From Auraticoccus cholistanensis (GTDB lineage: Bacteria; Actinomycetota; Actinomycetes; Propionibacteriales; Propionibacteriaceae), in contig NZ_WPCU01000006.1 of NCBI RefSeq assembly GCF_009742705.1, positions 207-47,944 on the forward strand: a stretch of 47,738 bases of DNA. The letters run 5' to 3'. The notes below the pieces were generated by a model. The model saw only the letters and a list, made by a program, of their open reading frames with translations, ran no database searches and was not told where the DNA came from. Position numbers and translations under genes: made by a program. Below, in pieces: positions 17,688-28,697 of the stretch (its first letter is position 1; the number at the start of each line of letters is the position of its first letter).

Positions 17688-19010
17688 GTGTCGCAATCCG
17701 GGTTCAGGCTCAGCCGGCGGGGACTGCTGGGAGCCGCAGGGGGTGTCTCGGCAGCAGCCGCGCTCAGCGCGTGCGGCGGTGGCGGCTCCGGCGGTGGCGG
17801 GGGCGGCAGCGACGAGCCCATCGCGTTCTGGAACATGCCGTGGGGCAACACCGAGTTCAACCCCATGGACGAGGAGATCACGCTCGCCTACCAGCCTCCG
17901 GAGGGGCTCCCGCCGGCCACCTACCAGGTGGTGCAGTGGGCCAACTTCACCCAGACGTTCTCCTCCGCGGTCGCGTCGCGGACCGGCCCGGCCGTCAGCT
18001 CCGGCGGCGGCACCCAGGCGTTCCTGTTCGAGGCCCAGGGCGCCATCGCCTACGCCGACGACCTGCTGGAGTCGTGGCGCGGCAACGGCCTCTACGACGA
18101 CTTCCTGCCCGGTCTGATCGACACGATGAAGACCGAGAACGGCTACGCGGCCGTCCCGTACAACCTGGACATGCGGGTGCTCTGGTACAACAAGACCCTG
18201 CTCGAGGAGGCCGGCGCCGAGCCTCCCACCGACTGGCAGTCCTTCCTCGACGCCTGCGAGGCGCTGAAGAAGAACGACGTCTACGGCTACGGCACCGCGG
18301 CCGGGGCGGGCGCCTACACCGGCGGCCACATCCTGGTCAGCTGGATGATCGGCAACGGCGGCGGCCTGTTCAACGCCGACCAGCAGCCCGACTGCGTGAC
18401 GCCGGCCAACATCGAGGCGATGGAGTTCGTGCTGGAGTGCGTGGCCAAGGGCTACGTCGACCCCGCCTCGGCCTCCTACACCAGCGACAACGCCCAGACG
18501 CAGTGGGAGGAGCGCCGCTTCGGCATGGGCTTCGACACCGGCGGCCTGGCCAACAACGTCGGCGGCGAGGTGGGCTCGGACCTGGTGGTGGGATCGCCGC
18601 TGACCAGCCCGGCCGGCAGCCAGGGGATGCTGTTCTTCCCCAACAACATCATGATGTACGCCGACACCCCCAGCCAGGAGGGCTCGGAGGCGTTCCTGAC
18701 GTACTACTTCCAGAACATGTCCCGGCTGTGGACGGAGAAGACCGGCATCGGCCTGCCGCCGCTGCGCTCGATCACCGAGACGCCGGAGTTCCAGTCCGAC
18801 GAGAACAACGTCAAGATCATCGAGGAGTACCAGCCGATCGCCCGCACCTGGGCCGCCCCCGGCGGGAACGCGCTCTTCCAGGGCGTCACCGCCGCCGACG
18901 CCACGCCGGCGATGGACACCTTCACGCAGTCGATCCTGGGTGGTGACATCGAGGCCCGGGCCGCTCTGGAGCAGCTGCAGCAGGGGCTCGAGGACACCAT
19001 CGGCGGCTGA
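17688..19010 (+). CDS. Extracellular solute-binding lipoprotein (sugar ABC importer)
   Basis: Substrate-capture component of a CUT1-type carbohydrate importer. The 440-residue product has twin arginines (R10-R11) before a hydrophobic stretch and the lipobox LSAC with Cys at 29, so export followed by lipidation is expected, possibly through Tat. A Gly/Ser-rich linker follows, then a family-1 solute-binding fold (for example PYNLDMRVLWYNKTLLEEAG, the conserved strand-hinge segment). GTG 17688 has GAGGAG eight bases upstream and gives an intact signal peptide. Two permeases and a GMC oxidoreductase follow closely. The ligand is not predictable; a sugar or polyol is likely. Confidence 0.93.
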   Translation: MSQSGFRLSRRGLLGAAGGVSAAAALSACGGGGSGGGGGGSDEPIAFWNMPWGNTEFNPMDEEITLAYQPPEGLPPATYQVVQWANFTQTFSSAVASRTGPAVSSGGGTQAFLFEAQGAIAYADDLLESWRGNGLYDDFLPGLIDTMKTENGYAAVPYNLDMRVLWYNKTLLEEAGAEPPTDWQSFLDACEALKKNDVYGYGTAAGAGAYTGGHILVSWMIGNGGGLFNADQQPDCVTPANIEAMEFVLECVAKGYVDPASASYTSDNAQTQWEERRFGMGFDTGGLANNVGGEVGSDLVVGSPLTSPAGSQGMLFFPNNIMMYADTPSQEGSEAFLTYYFQNMSRLWTEKTGIGLPPLRSITETPEFQSDENNVKIIEEYQPIARTWAAPGGNALFQGVTAADATPAMDTFTQSILGGDIEARAALEQLQQGLEDTIGG

Positions 19011-19036
19011 GTCGGCCCGGTCACGAGGGGGTGGTC

Positions 19037-20005
19037 ATGTCCAGCGCGACAGTCACCGACAAGATCAGACGGGCCGGACGCGGCGTCGCCCCGGGTGGGG
19101 GAGGCCGTGGTGCCGTGCCGGCGCACCACGGCCGCCGGGGTCCCACCGCGGGGACCCTGACGCTGATCCTGTTCGTCATGCCGTCGGTCCTGCTGATCCT
19201 GCTGCTCAACCTGTACCCGGTGCTGTACGCCGGGATGCAGAGCCTGCGCGACGGGTCGCTCATCGCCGCCGGCGACTTCGTCGGCCTGGAGAACTACACC
19301 GACGTGCTGACCTCGGAGGCCTTCTGGGACTCCACCGGGTTCACGCTGGTCTTCACCCTGGTGGGGGTCTTCGGCAGCTGGGCGGTCGGTCTGGCGCTCG
19401 CCCTGCTGCTGAGGACGAAGATCCCCGCCGGCGGGTTGTTCAAGGTGCTGCTGCTGCTGCCCTGGGTGGTGCCGGTGGTGGTCTCGGCCACCTCGTGGAA
19501 CTGGCTGGTGGCCACCCCGCAGAGCCCGTTCCCCATCATCACCGAGGCCATCGGGCTAGGCCGGGTGCTGTTCCTGGCCGACCCCACGCTGGCGCAGGTG
19601 ACGGTCTGCGTGTTCAAGGTGTGGATCAGCTTCCCGTTCATGATGATGATGATGGCCTCGGCCCTGGCGGCCGTGGACGACAACGTCTACGAGGCCGCCC
19701 GGGTGGACGGGGCCAGCCGGGGGCAGATCTTCACCCACGTCACGCTCCCGCTGATCTCGCGCTCCACCTACATCAGCTGGATCCTGATGACGATCTTCTG
19801 CGTCAACGACTTCCCGACCATCTTCCTGCTGACCGGGGGTGGGCCGGTCAACGCGACGAGCTCGCTGGTCGTGCTCTCCTACCGCAAGGTGTTCGCGGAG
19901 TTCCAGACCGGTCCCGGGACGGCCATCGCCTTCGTGATGACGCTGACCCTGGTCGTCGTGTCGGTGCTCCTCTACCGCCAGCTCAAGAAGGTGAACATCG
20001 AATGA
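19037..20005 (+). CDS. Sugar ABC transporter permease (first subunit)
   Basis: Inner-membrane subunit of the importer, MalF/UgpA-like. It has 322 residues with about six membrane segments after a basic Gly-rich N-terminus. The cytoplasmic EAA loop reads EAARVDGASRGQIFTHVTLP, which docks the ATPase. ATG 19037 has GAGGGGG upstream and is preferred to GTG 19031. Its stop overlaps the next permease. No ATP-binding subunit is encoded here, so a shared MsiK-type ATPase elsewhere is probably used, as is common for actinobacterial CUT1 systems. Confidence 0.92.
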   Translation: MSSATVTDKIRRAGRGVAPGGGGRGAVPAHHGRRGPTAGTLTLILFVMPSVLLILLLNLYPVLYAGMQSLRDGSLIAAGDFVGLENYTDVLTSEAFWDSTGFTLVFTLVGVFGSWAVGLALALLLRTKIPAGGLFKVLLLLPWVVPVVVSATSWNWLVATPQSPFPIITEAIGLGRVLFLADPTLAQVTVCVFKVWISFPFMMMMMASALAAVDDNVYEAARVDGASRGQIFTHVTLPLISRSTYISWILMTIFCVNDFPTIFLLTGGGPVNATSSLVVLSYRKVFAEFQTGPGTAIAFVMTLTLVVVSVLLYRQLKKVNIE

Positions 20006-20892
20006 GCGCCTCGCTGACTCCCACCCCGGGCCTGGTGGTCGGGGACCCGCAGCCCCAGCAGCAGCTGCGCCACCGTGAGGTCGAGATGGCCGCCCGCGGC
20101 CAGTGGTGGCGCTTCCTGCTCATCCTGGTGGTCACCACGGTCGTCCTGGTGCCGATCCTGGCGGTGCTGTGGCTGTCGCTGCAGCCCGGTCTCGGCAGCC
20201 CCACCACCGGGCTGACGCTGGAGAACTTCGTCATCATCTTCGAGCGCACCGGCGTCGGCACCTGGCTGACCAACAGCCTGTCGACGGCGCTGGTCACCGT
20301 GCTGATCTCGGTGCTGGTGGCGGCGCCGGCGGGGTACGTGCTCTCGCGCGGGCGCAGCCGGCTGATCTCCTCCTACTCGCTGCTGCTGTTCGTGATCCAG
20401 TCGCTGCCGGTGGTCACCGCGGCCATCCCGCTGTTCATCCTCTTCGCCGAGCTGCAGATGGTGGACACGCTGACCGGGATCACCGTGATCTACGTCGGCT
20501 CCACCATGTCGGTGGCCATCTGGATGATGACCGCCTACTACGACTCCATCCCGATCGCGCTGGAGGAGGCGGCCTGGATCGACGGGGCGTCGGTGTTCAG
20601 CGGCTTCCTGCGGATCGTGCTCCGCAACTCCCTGCCCGGCATCCTCTCCACGGCCATCTTCTGCTTCCTGCTGGCCTGGAACGACTACCTGATCGCGCTG
20701 GTGTTCCTGCGTTCGGAGGCCAACTTCACGCTGCCGGTGGGCGTGCAGTCCTTCTTCCAGCAGAACGCCACCAACTGGGGTCTCGTGATGGCGGTGGCGG
20801 TCATCATGATGCTGCCGCCGGTGATCGTGTTCGCCGCGCTGAACCGCTACTTCAGCGTCGGGGGCATCGGGGGGTCGCTGGCCGGCCGATGA
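20002..20892 (+). CDS. Sugar ABC transporter permease (second subunit)
   Basis: MalG-like membrane subunit, 296 residues with about six membrane helices, starting after a polar N-terminus containing QPQQQLR. The EAA loop is EEAAWIDGASVFSGFLRIVL, followed by FCFLLAWNDYL, a motif of this permease class. ATG 20002 overlaps the first permease stop (ATGA), and its own stop overlaps the oxidoreductase ATG, so three products are translationally coupled at fixed ratio. Confidence 0.93.
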   Translation: MSASLTPTPGLVVGDPQPQQQLRHREVEMAARGQWWRFLLILVVTTVVLVPILAVLWLSLQPGLGSPTTGLTLENFVIIFERTGVGTWLTNSLSTALVTVLISVLVAAPAGYVLSRGRSRLISSYSLLLFVIQSLPVVTAAIPLFILFAELQMVDTLTGITVIYVGSTMSVAIWMMTAYYDSIPIALEEAAWIDGASVFSGFLRIVLRNSLPGILSTAIFCFLLAWNDYLIALVFLRSEANFTLPVGVQSFFQQNATNWGLVMAVAVIMMLPPVIVFAALNRYFSVGGIGGSLAGR

Positions 20893-22934
20893 GCACCTCC
20901 AGCCAGGCAGCGGCGCTGCCCACCCCGGCCGTGCTGCGGCTGGCCGTCGACCGCATCATCCCCGCCGACGAGTGGCCCGGCGGCTGGGACGGCGGGGTCG
21001 GGCAGTACCTGCAGGCGCCCAACCCCGACCTGAGCTGGGCGGCACCCCGGCTCGCCTCGCTGACCGACCGGCTGGAGTCGTGCGGCTTCGCCGACCTGGA
21101 CGCCGCGGGCCAGGACGCCGTGCTGGCCCGGCTGGAGGAGGACCTGGACGCCGCGGCGGAGCTGGCGGCGCTCCGCCGGGTCTGCTGGGAGGGCTACTAC
21201 GCGGCCCGCCCGGGAGCCGACCCGGCCGGGCTGGCGATGATCGACTTCCGGGCCGTGCCAGCCGGGGTGGAGCCGGTCGACCCGGAACCGCTGCCCTCGG
21301 TCTCCCCGTCCGCGGTGGCCCGGCACTACGACGCCGTGGTCGTCGGCTCCGGCCCCGGTGGAGGAGCGGTGGCGCGCCGGCTGACGGCCGCCGGGAAGCA
21401 CGTGCTGGTGGTGGAGCGGGCGCCGGGAGCGCCCAACTCGGCGCTGCGGGGCGACCACCTGCACGGCAAGCGCAACGCCGTCTACGCCCCGAGCGCCGGA
21501 CCGGGGCCCGGCCACCCGCGGGTGCTGGAGTCCGAGCGGGGCCAGCTGCTCGTCGACGGCGACGGCGACGCCGGCGCCTACGGGCTCAACGCCATGCTCG
21601 TCGGCGGCGGCACCCGGCTGTGGCAGGGCATGTCCTGGCGCTTCATGCCCGAGGACTTCGCCATGGTCACCACCTACGGCAACCCGGAGGGGGCCAGTCT
21701 CGCCGACTGGCCGGTCGACTACGACGAGATGGAGCCCTACTACGCCGAGGCCGAGCGCGAGCTGGGGGTGGCGGGGGAGACCGGCGCCCTGACCACCCGG
21801 ACGCGGCGGACGTCGGGCTACCCGATGCCGGCCATGGGCACCGAGCCGGCCCGCGAGCTGCTGGCCGAGGGCGCCCGCCGCCTCGGCTGGGGCTGGGGTC
21901 CGATCCCGCTGTCGCTGAACAGCGTCCCGCACGACGGCCGGCCCGCCTGCGTCCGCTGCCCCCAGTGCGTCGGCCACGCCTGCCCGGTGGACGCCAAGAA
22001 CGGCAGCCACAACACCCTGCTGCCGCGGGCGCTGCGGACCGGGCGGTGCGACCTGCTGACCGACGCCGAGGTGGTGCAGGTGCTCGACGGCCGGCAGGCC
22101 GCCGGCGTGCGGCTGGTGGCGGGCGCGCGGGCGGGAACGCCGGTGGAGCTGGAGGTCTCCGCGTCGGTGGTGGTGGTCTCCGCCGGCGCGGTCGAGACAC
22201 CCCGGCTGCTGCTGGCCAGCGGGCTCGGCAACGACGAGCTGGGCCGGCACCTGCACGACCACCGCTTCGTGACCGTGCTGGGCACCGTGGACACCCCGGT
22301 CAAGGACTTCCGCGGTCCCGGCCACTCGGTGGCCACCCGCGACCACGAGCACGCCCGGACCATCCCGTGGGGCGGCGGCGTGATCGTGGACCTGATGGGC
22401 ATCCTGCCGCTGACCATGGCCTCGGACCCGCCGGTGCCCGGCGTGCCGCGGTGGGGGGCCGAGCACAAGCGGTGGATGCGGGAGGGCCGGCGCCACGTGT
22501 TCGGCGTCTTCGGCATGGGCCAGGAGATCCCGCTGCCGACCTCGCGGGTCACCCTGGCCCCGGTCCGCGACCGCTGGGGACGGCCGGGGGCGCGGCTGCG
22601 CAAGGACACCCACCCGGCCTCGCTCGAGGTGGAGCAGGGCATGGCCGACGTGGGGGCGCGGTGGCTCGAGGCGTCCGGCGTCCACGGGGTCGCCCGGCGG
22701 CGGGGGGCGGCGACCGCCTCGGCCGCCGGGGAGCACTCCAGCGGCACGGCGCGGATGGGCACCGACCCCCGCACCTCGGCGACCGGCCCGGACGGACGGC
22801 TGCACGGGACCCGGCGGGTGCACGTGGCCGACGCCTCGCTGCACCCCACCAACGGCAGCGTCAACCCCGCGCTCACCGTGCTGGCCAACTGCCTGCGGGT
22901 GGCCGACCGGCTGCTGGCCGACTGGCCCGGCTGA
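20889..22934 (+). CDS. GMC-family FAD oxidoreductase with N-terminal gluconate-2-dehydrogenase subunit-3-like domain
   Basis: Oxidises a sugar, polyol or alcohol with FAD. The 681-residue protein appears to join two domains. Residues about 5-130 (LAVDRIIPADEWPGGWDGG...) resemble the small subunit 3 of gluconate 2-dehydrogenase. From about 145 a GMC fold follows, with the dinucleotide motif VVGSGPGGGAVARRL, a Cys cluster CVRCPQCVGHAC near 354-365, EHSSGTARMGTDP, and HPTNGSVNPALTV with the active-site His/Asn region. No signal peptide is seen, though subunit 3 proteins are often exported by Tat. Its ATG overlaps the permease stop, so it probably acts on the imported compound. The electron acceptor is unknown; no cytochrome subunit is nearby. 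Confidence 0.86.
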   Translation: MSTSSQAAALPTPAVLRLAVDRIIPADEWPGGWDGGVGQYLQAPNPDLSWAAPRLASLTDRLESCGFADLDAAGQDAVLARLEEDLDAAAELAALRRVCWEGYYAARPGADPAGLAMIDFRAVPAGVEPVDPEPLPSVSPSAVARHYDAVVVGSGPGGGAVARRLTAAGKHVLVVERAPGAPNSALRGDHLHGKRNAVYAPSAGPGPGHPRVLESERGQLLVDGDGDAGAYGLNAMLVGGGTRLWQGMSWRFMPEDFAMVTTYGNPEGASLADWPVDYDEMEPYYAEAERELGVAGETGALTTRTRRTSGYPMPAMGTEPARELLAEGARRLGWGWGPIPLSLNSVPHDGRPACVRCPQCVGHACPVDAKNGSHNTLLPRALRTGRCDLLTDAEVVQVLDGRQAAGVRLVAGARAGTPVELEVSASVVVVSAGAVETPRLLLASGLGNDELGRHLHDHRFVTVLGTVDTPVKDFRGPGHSVATRDHEHARTIPWGGGVIVDLMGILPLTMASDPPVPGVPRWGAEHKRWMREGRRHVFGVFGMGQEIPLPTSRVTLAPVRDRWGRPGARLRKDTHPASLEVEQGMADVGARWLEASGVHGVARRRGAATASAAGEHSSGTARMGTDPRTSATGPDGRLHGTRRVHVADASLHPTNGSVNPALTVLANCLRVADRLLADWPG

Positions 22935-22971
22935 CCGCCCGCGGCCCGGCCCGGACCGGGTGGCACGATGA

Positions 22972-25458
<2,487 letters not shown>

Positions 25459-25504
25459 GCCGGCACCGCACGAGCGGGCCCAGCGCCCGGGGTGAGGACA
25501 GCGC

Positions 25505-26608
25505 ATGTACGAGATCGGCCGGAGCAAGCGAGCCGAGCGCGCCTACGCGCTCGACGACGTCGCCATCGTCCCCTCCCGGCGCACCCGGGGCATCGACCAG
25601 GTGAACCTGAGCTGGAAGATCGACGCCCAGACCTTCGACTTCCCGATGGTGGCCGCGCCGGTCGACTCGGTGATGTCGCCGGCGACCGCCATCACGATGG
25701 GACGCCTGGGCGGGCTCGGCGTGCTGAACCTCGAGGGGCTGTGGACGCGCTACGAGGACCCGCAGCCGCTGCTGGACGAGCTGGCCGGCATCGAGGACTC
25801 GGCCGTGGCGACGCGGCGGATGCAGCAGATCTACGCCGAGCCCATCAAGCCCGAGCTGATCAAGGCCCGGATGGCCGAGATCCGCGCCGCCGGCGTCCCG
25901 GTGGCCGGGGCGCTCTCGCCGCAGCACACCCAGGAGCACGCGGCGACGGTGGAGGCGTCGGGGGTGGACTTCTTCGTCATCCGCGGCACCACGGTCTCGG
26001 CCGAGCACGTCTCCGACGAGCGGGAGCCGCTCAACCTGAAGAAGTTCATCTACGACCTCGACGTGCCGGTGATCGTCGGCGGGGTGGCCACCTACCAGGC
26101 CGCGCTGCACCTGATGCGCACCGGCGCGGCCGGGGTGCTGGTCGGCTTCGGTGGCGGGGCGACCCACACCACGCGGGCGGTGCTCGGCATCGCGGTGCCG
26201 ATGGCCTCGGCCATCTCCGACGTCGCCGAGGCCCGGCGGGACTACCTGGACGAGTCCGGCGGCCGCTACGTGCACGTCATCGCCGACGGCTCGGTGGGCC
26301 ACTCCGGCGACATCGCCAAGGCCATCGCCTGCGGCGCCGACGCGGTGATGATCGGCTCCCCGCTGGCCCGCGCCACCGACGCACCCGGCCAGGGATACCA
26401 CTGGGGCCCGGAGGCCTGGCACGGCACGCTGCCGCGCGGCGAGCGGGTCCGGTTCGAGCAGGTGGGCCCGCTGGAGGAGATCCTGCTGGGGCCGTCGCGC
26501 CGCCCGGACGGCTCGATGAACCTGGTGGGGGCGCTGCGACGGTCCATGGCCACCACCGGCTACACCGAGGTCAAGGAGTTCCAGCGCGTCGAGGTGGTCA
26601 TCTCGTGA
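25505..26608 (+). CDS. guaB3: GuaB3-family IMP dehydrogenase-related protein
   Basis: A 367-residue IMPDH-like TIM barrel without CBS domains. It starts MYEIGRSKRAERAYALDD and VPSRRTR, typical of GuaB3. At the position of the IMPDH catalytic loop it reads GFGGGATHTTR, so aligned with GPGSICTTR the nucleophilic Cys is His here. The phosphate-binding segment VIADGSVGHSGDIAKAIACGADAVMIG is intact. The activity of actinobacterial GuaB3 is not settled as far as I know. It sits in tandem with guaB and overlaps the chorismate mutase start, a conserved actinobacterial arrangement. Confidence 0.92.
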   Translation: MYEIGRSKRAERAYALDDVAIVPSRRTRGIDQVNLSWKIDAQTFDFPMVAAPVDSVMSPATAITMGRLGGLGVLNLEGLWTRYEDPQPLLDELAGIEDSAVATRRMQQIYAEPIKPELIKARMAEIRAAGVPVAGALSPQHTQEHAATVEASGVDFFVIRGTTVSAEHVSDEREPLNLKKFIYDLDVPVIVGGVATYQAALHLMRTGAAGVLVGFGGGATHTTRAVLGIAVPMASAISDVAEARRDYLDESGGRYVHVIADGSVGHSGDIAKAIACGADAVMIGSPLARATDAPGQGYHWGPEAWHGTLPRGERVRFEQVGPLEEILLGPSRRPDGSMNLVGALRRSMATTGYTEVKEFQRVEVVIS

Positions 26609-26949
26609 CCGCCGGGTCGGGCGCTGCTCCGGAGGTGCTCGAGGAGCTGAACCGGCTCCGCAGCAGCATCGACAACATGGACGCCGCGCTGGTGCACCTG
26701 CTGGCCGAGCGGTTCAAGATCACCCAGCGGGTGGGGGAGCTGAAGGCCACCCACGGGCTGCCGCCGGCCGACCCGGAGCGGGAGGCACGTCAGATCGCCC
26801 GGCTGCGGGCGCTGGCCGCCGACGCGCGGCTGGACCCGGAGTTCGCCGAGAAGTTCCTCACCTTCGTGGTGGCCGAGGTCGTCCGCCACCACGAGGCGAT
26901 CGCCTCCGAGCGCCCGCTGGCCGGCTCACCGGTCGACGGCCGGGGCTGA
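26605..26949 (+). CDS. Chorismate mutase (AroQ type)
   Basis: Converts chorismate to prephenate for Phe and Tyr synthesis. The 114-residue all-helical protein has LNRLRSSIDNMDAALVHLLA in helix 1 (substrate Arg), RFKITQRVGELKATHGLPPAD with the active-site Lys region, DPEREARQIARLR, and a third helix ending FVVAEVVRHHEAI. GTG 26605 overlaps the guaB3 stop (GTGA). It is free-standing rather than fused to DAHP synthase or prephenate dehydratase. A hairpin at 26950-26967 follows immediately. Confidence 0.92.
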   Translation: MTAGSGAAPEVLEELNRLRSSIDNMDAALVHLLAERFKITQRVGELKATHGLPPADPEREARQIARLRALAADARLDPEFAEKFLTFVVAEVVRHHEAIASERPLAGSPVDGRG

Positions 26950-26967
26950 CCGGCCGGTCCCGGCCGG
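26950..26967. terminator. Hairpin between convergent chorismate mutase and epsC genes
   Basis: CCGGCCG pairs with CGGCCGG around a GTCC loop, directly after the chorismate mutase stop and 18 bp before the epsC stop. It could end transcripts from both sides. Confidence 0.45.
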
Positions 26968-26984
26968 GGAGCCGCCCGGGCAGC

Positions 26985-27626
26985 TCAGATGTGCCACTCG
27001 GGCTCGGTGGCGGCCTCGGCCGGGGTCCGTTCGCGGGCCGGCACGCCGACCACCGTGGCGCCGGGGGCGACGTCGCGGGTGACCACGGCGTTGGACCCCA
27101 CCTTGGCGCCGGCGCCCACCGTGACGGGGCCGAGGATCGAGGCGCCGGCGCCCACCATCACGCCGTCGCGCAGGGTCGGGTGGCGCTTGCCCCGGGCCAG
27201 CGGGCTGCGTCCGCCCAGGGTGACGCCGTGGTAGAGCATCACGTCGTCACCGATCTCGGCGGTCTCGCCGATGACCACACCCATGCCGTGGTCGATGAAG
27301 AAACGGCGTCCGATCACCGCGCCGGGGTGGATCTCCACGCCGGTGGCGGCCCGGGCCGCCTGGGACAGCATCCGCGCCGACAGCCGGTGGCCACGACCCC
27401 ACAGCCGGTGCGCCACCCGGTACGCCCACACGGCGTGCACCGTGGAGTAGGCGAGGGTGATCTCGGCGCGGTTCCGGGCTGCGGGGTCGTGGCTGATCGC
27501 CGTGTCGGTGTCCTCACGCCAACGCGCCCACGCCCGGGTCACCAGCGCGGCCGGCGACCCGGGTGCGGGGGCGTCCGCGCTGGTGCGGGCCAGCAGCGGC
27601 AGACGCGTGAGGAACCCTGCGAGCAT
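26985..27626 (-). CDS. epsC: Serine O-acetyltransferase (EpsC/CysE type)
   Basis: Acetylates L-serine with acetyl-CoA to O-acetylserine, the substrate of CysK. The 213-residue protein has an N-terminal helical part ([20 protein letters not shown]) and a left-handed hexapeptide-repeat helix containing [39 protein letters not shown] and [14 protein letters not shown]. The shortened N-terminus is the EpsC pattern. ATG 27626 overlaps the cysK stop (TGATG on this strand), so the two cysteine-synthesis enzymes are coupled. The tail after the repeats ([16 protein letters not shown]) is unrelated to the C-terminal Ile that binds CysK only in its final residue: the protein does end in Ile. Confidence 0.94.
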   Translation of the reverse strand: MLAGFLTRLPLLARTSADAPAPGSPAALVTRAWARWREDTDTAISHDPAARNRAEITLAYSTVHAVWAYRVAHRLWGRGHRLSARMLSQAARAATGVEIHPGAVIGRRFFIDHGMGVVIGETAEIGDDVMLYHGVTLGGRSPLARGKRHPTLRDGVMVGAGASILGPVTVGAGAKVGSNAVVTRDVAPGATVVGVPARERTPAEAATEPEWHI

Positions 27627-28555
27627 CAGTTGAGCAGGTCGGCGTAGAGGATCGTCGACAGGTAGCGCTCGCCGTAGGACGGGATGACCACGACGATGGT
27701 CTTGCCCGCGTTCTCGGGGCGCTGCGCCACGGCGACGGCCGAGGCGAGGGCGGCACCGGAGGAGATGCCGGCGAGGATGCCCTCCTCGGCACCGGCGCGA
27801 CGGGCCCACTTGACGGCCGTGTCGGCGTTCTGCGGGATTACCTCGTCGATGATCGAGCGGTCGAGGATCTCGGGGATGAAGTTGGCGCCGATGCCCTGGA
27901 TCTTGTGCGGGCCGGGCTGGCCGCCGGACAGGATCGGGGACTCCTCGGGCTCCACCGCGACGATCTTCAGCTCGGGCTTGCGCTCCTTGAGGACCTGGCC
28001 GACACCGGTCAGGGTGCCGCCGGTGCCGACGCCGCCGACGACGATGTCCACCGTGCCGTCGGTGTCGTTCCAGATCTCCTCGGCGGTGGTGCGGCGGTGC
28101 ACCTCGACGTTGGCCGGGTTCGCGAACTGACGGGCCAGCACGGCGCCGCGCTCGGCGCCGATCTCCTCGGCCTTCGCCACCGCGCCGCGCATGCCCTCCG
28201 AGCCGGGGGTGAGCACCAGCTCGGCACCGTAGGCGCGCAGCAGCGTCTTGCGCTCGGCCGACATGGTCTCGGGCATGCAGAGCACGACCTTGTAGCCCTT
28301 GGCGGCGCCCACCATCGCCAGCGCGATACCGGTGTTGCCGGAGGTGCCCTCGACGATCGTGCCGCCCGGCTGCAGCTGCCCGGAGCGCTCGGCGGCCTCG
28401 ATGATGGCCACGCCGATGCGGTCCTTGACGCTGTGCGCCGGGTTGACGAACTCGATCTTGGCCAGGACGGTGGCCTGGGCGCCGTCGGTGATCCGGTTGA
28501 GCCGGACGAGGGGAGTGCCCCCGACGATCTGGGTGACGTCGTCATAGATTCGCAT
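27626..28555 (-). CDS. cysK: Cysteine synthase A (O-acetylserine sulfhydrylase)
   Basis: PLP enzyme forming L-cysteine from O-acetylserine and sulfide. The 309 residues include [19 protein letters not shown] with the PLP Lys at 44, the substrate loop [10 protein letters not shown], and [15 protein letters not shown] (phosphate-binding Gly loop). ATG 28555 gives the usual [20 protein letters not shown] beginning; an in-frame ATG 57 bases upstream would add an atypical extension. No obvious ribosome-binding site precedes it. A 13-bp dyad lies about 50 bp upstream (28603-28615), a candidate operator. The unusual inverted repeat 28698-28943 lies further upstream. Confidence 0.96.
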   Translation of the reverse strand: MRIYDDVTQIVGGTPLVRLNRITDGAQATVLAKIEFVNPAHSVKDRIGVAIIEAAERSGQLQPGGTIVEGTSGNTGIALAMVGAAKGYKVVLCMPETMSAERKTLLRAYGAELVLTPGSEGMRGAVAKAEEIGAERGAVLARQFANPANVEVHRRTTAEEIWNDTDGTVDIVVGGVGTGGTLTGVGQVLKERKPELKIVAVEPEESPILSGGQPGPHKIQGIGANFIPEILDRSIIDEVIPQNADTAVKWARRAGAEEGILAGISSGAALASAVAVAQRPENAGKTIVVVIPSYGERYLSTILYADLLN

Positions 28556-28602
28556 GCGGCAAAGAACATCGGAGTCCGGCGGCCGCATTCCAACCACGCA
28601 GC

Positions 28603-28615
28603 GATGTCTCACATC
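28603..28615. promoter_or_regulatory. Candidate operator upstream of cysK
   Basis: GATGT-CTC-ACATC is a perfect 5-bp dyad with a 3-bp centre, 48-60 bp before the cysK ATG. It is placed suitably for a sulfur regulator, but the protein is unknown and a short dyad can arise by chance. Confidence 0.3.
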
Positions 28616-28697
28616 ATGGGACCAATTCTCGCCCAGGCCGCCGCCGCCCGCCCGCCCGCGCCACCACCCTCCCGTCTCCCCGCGCCCACCCTGCCCG

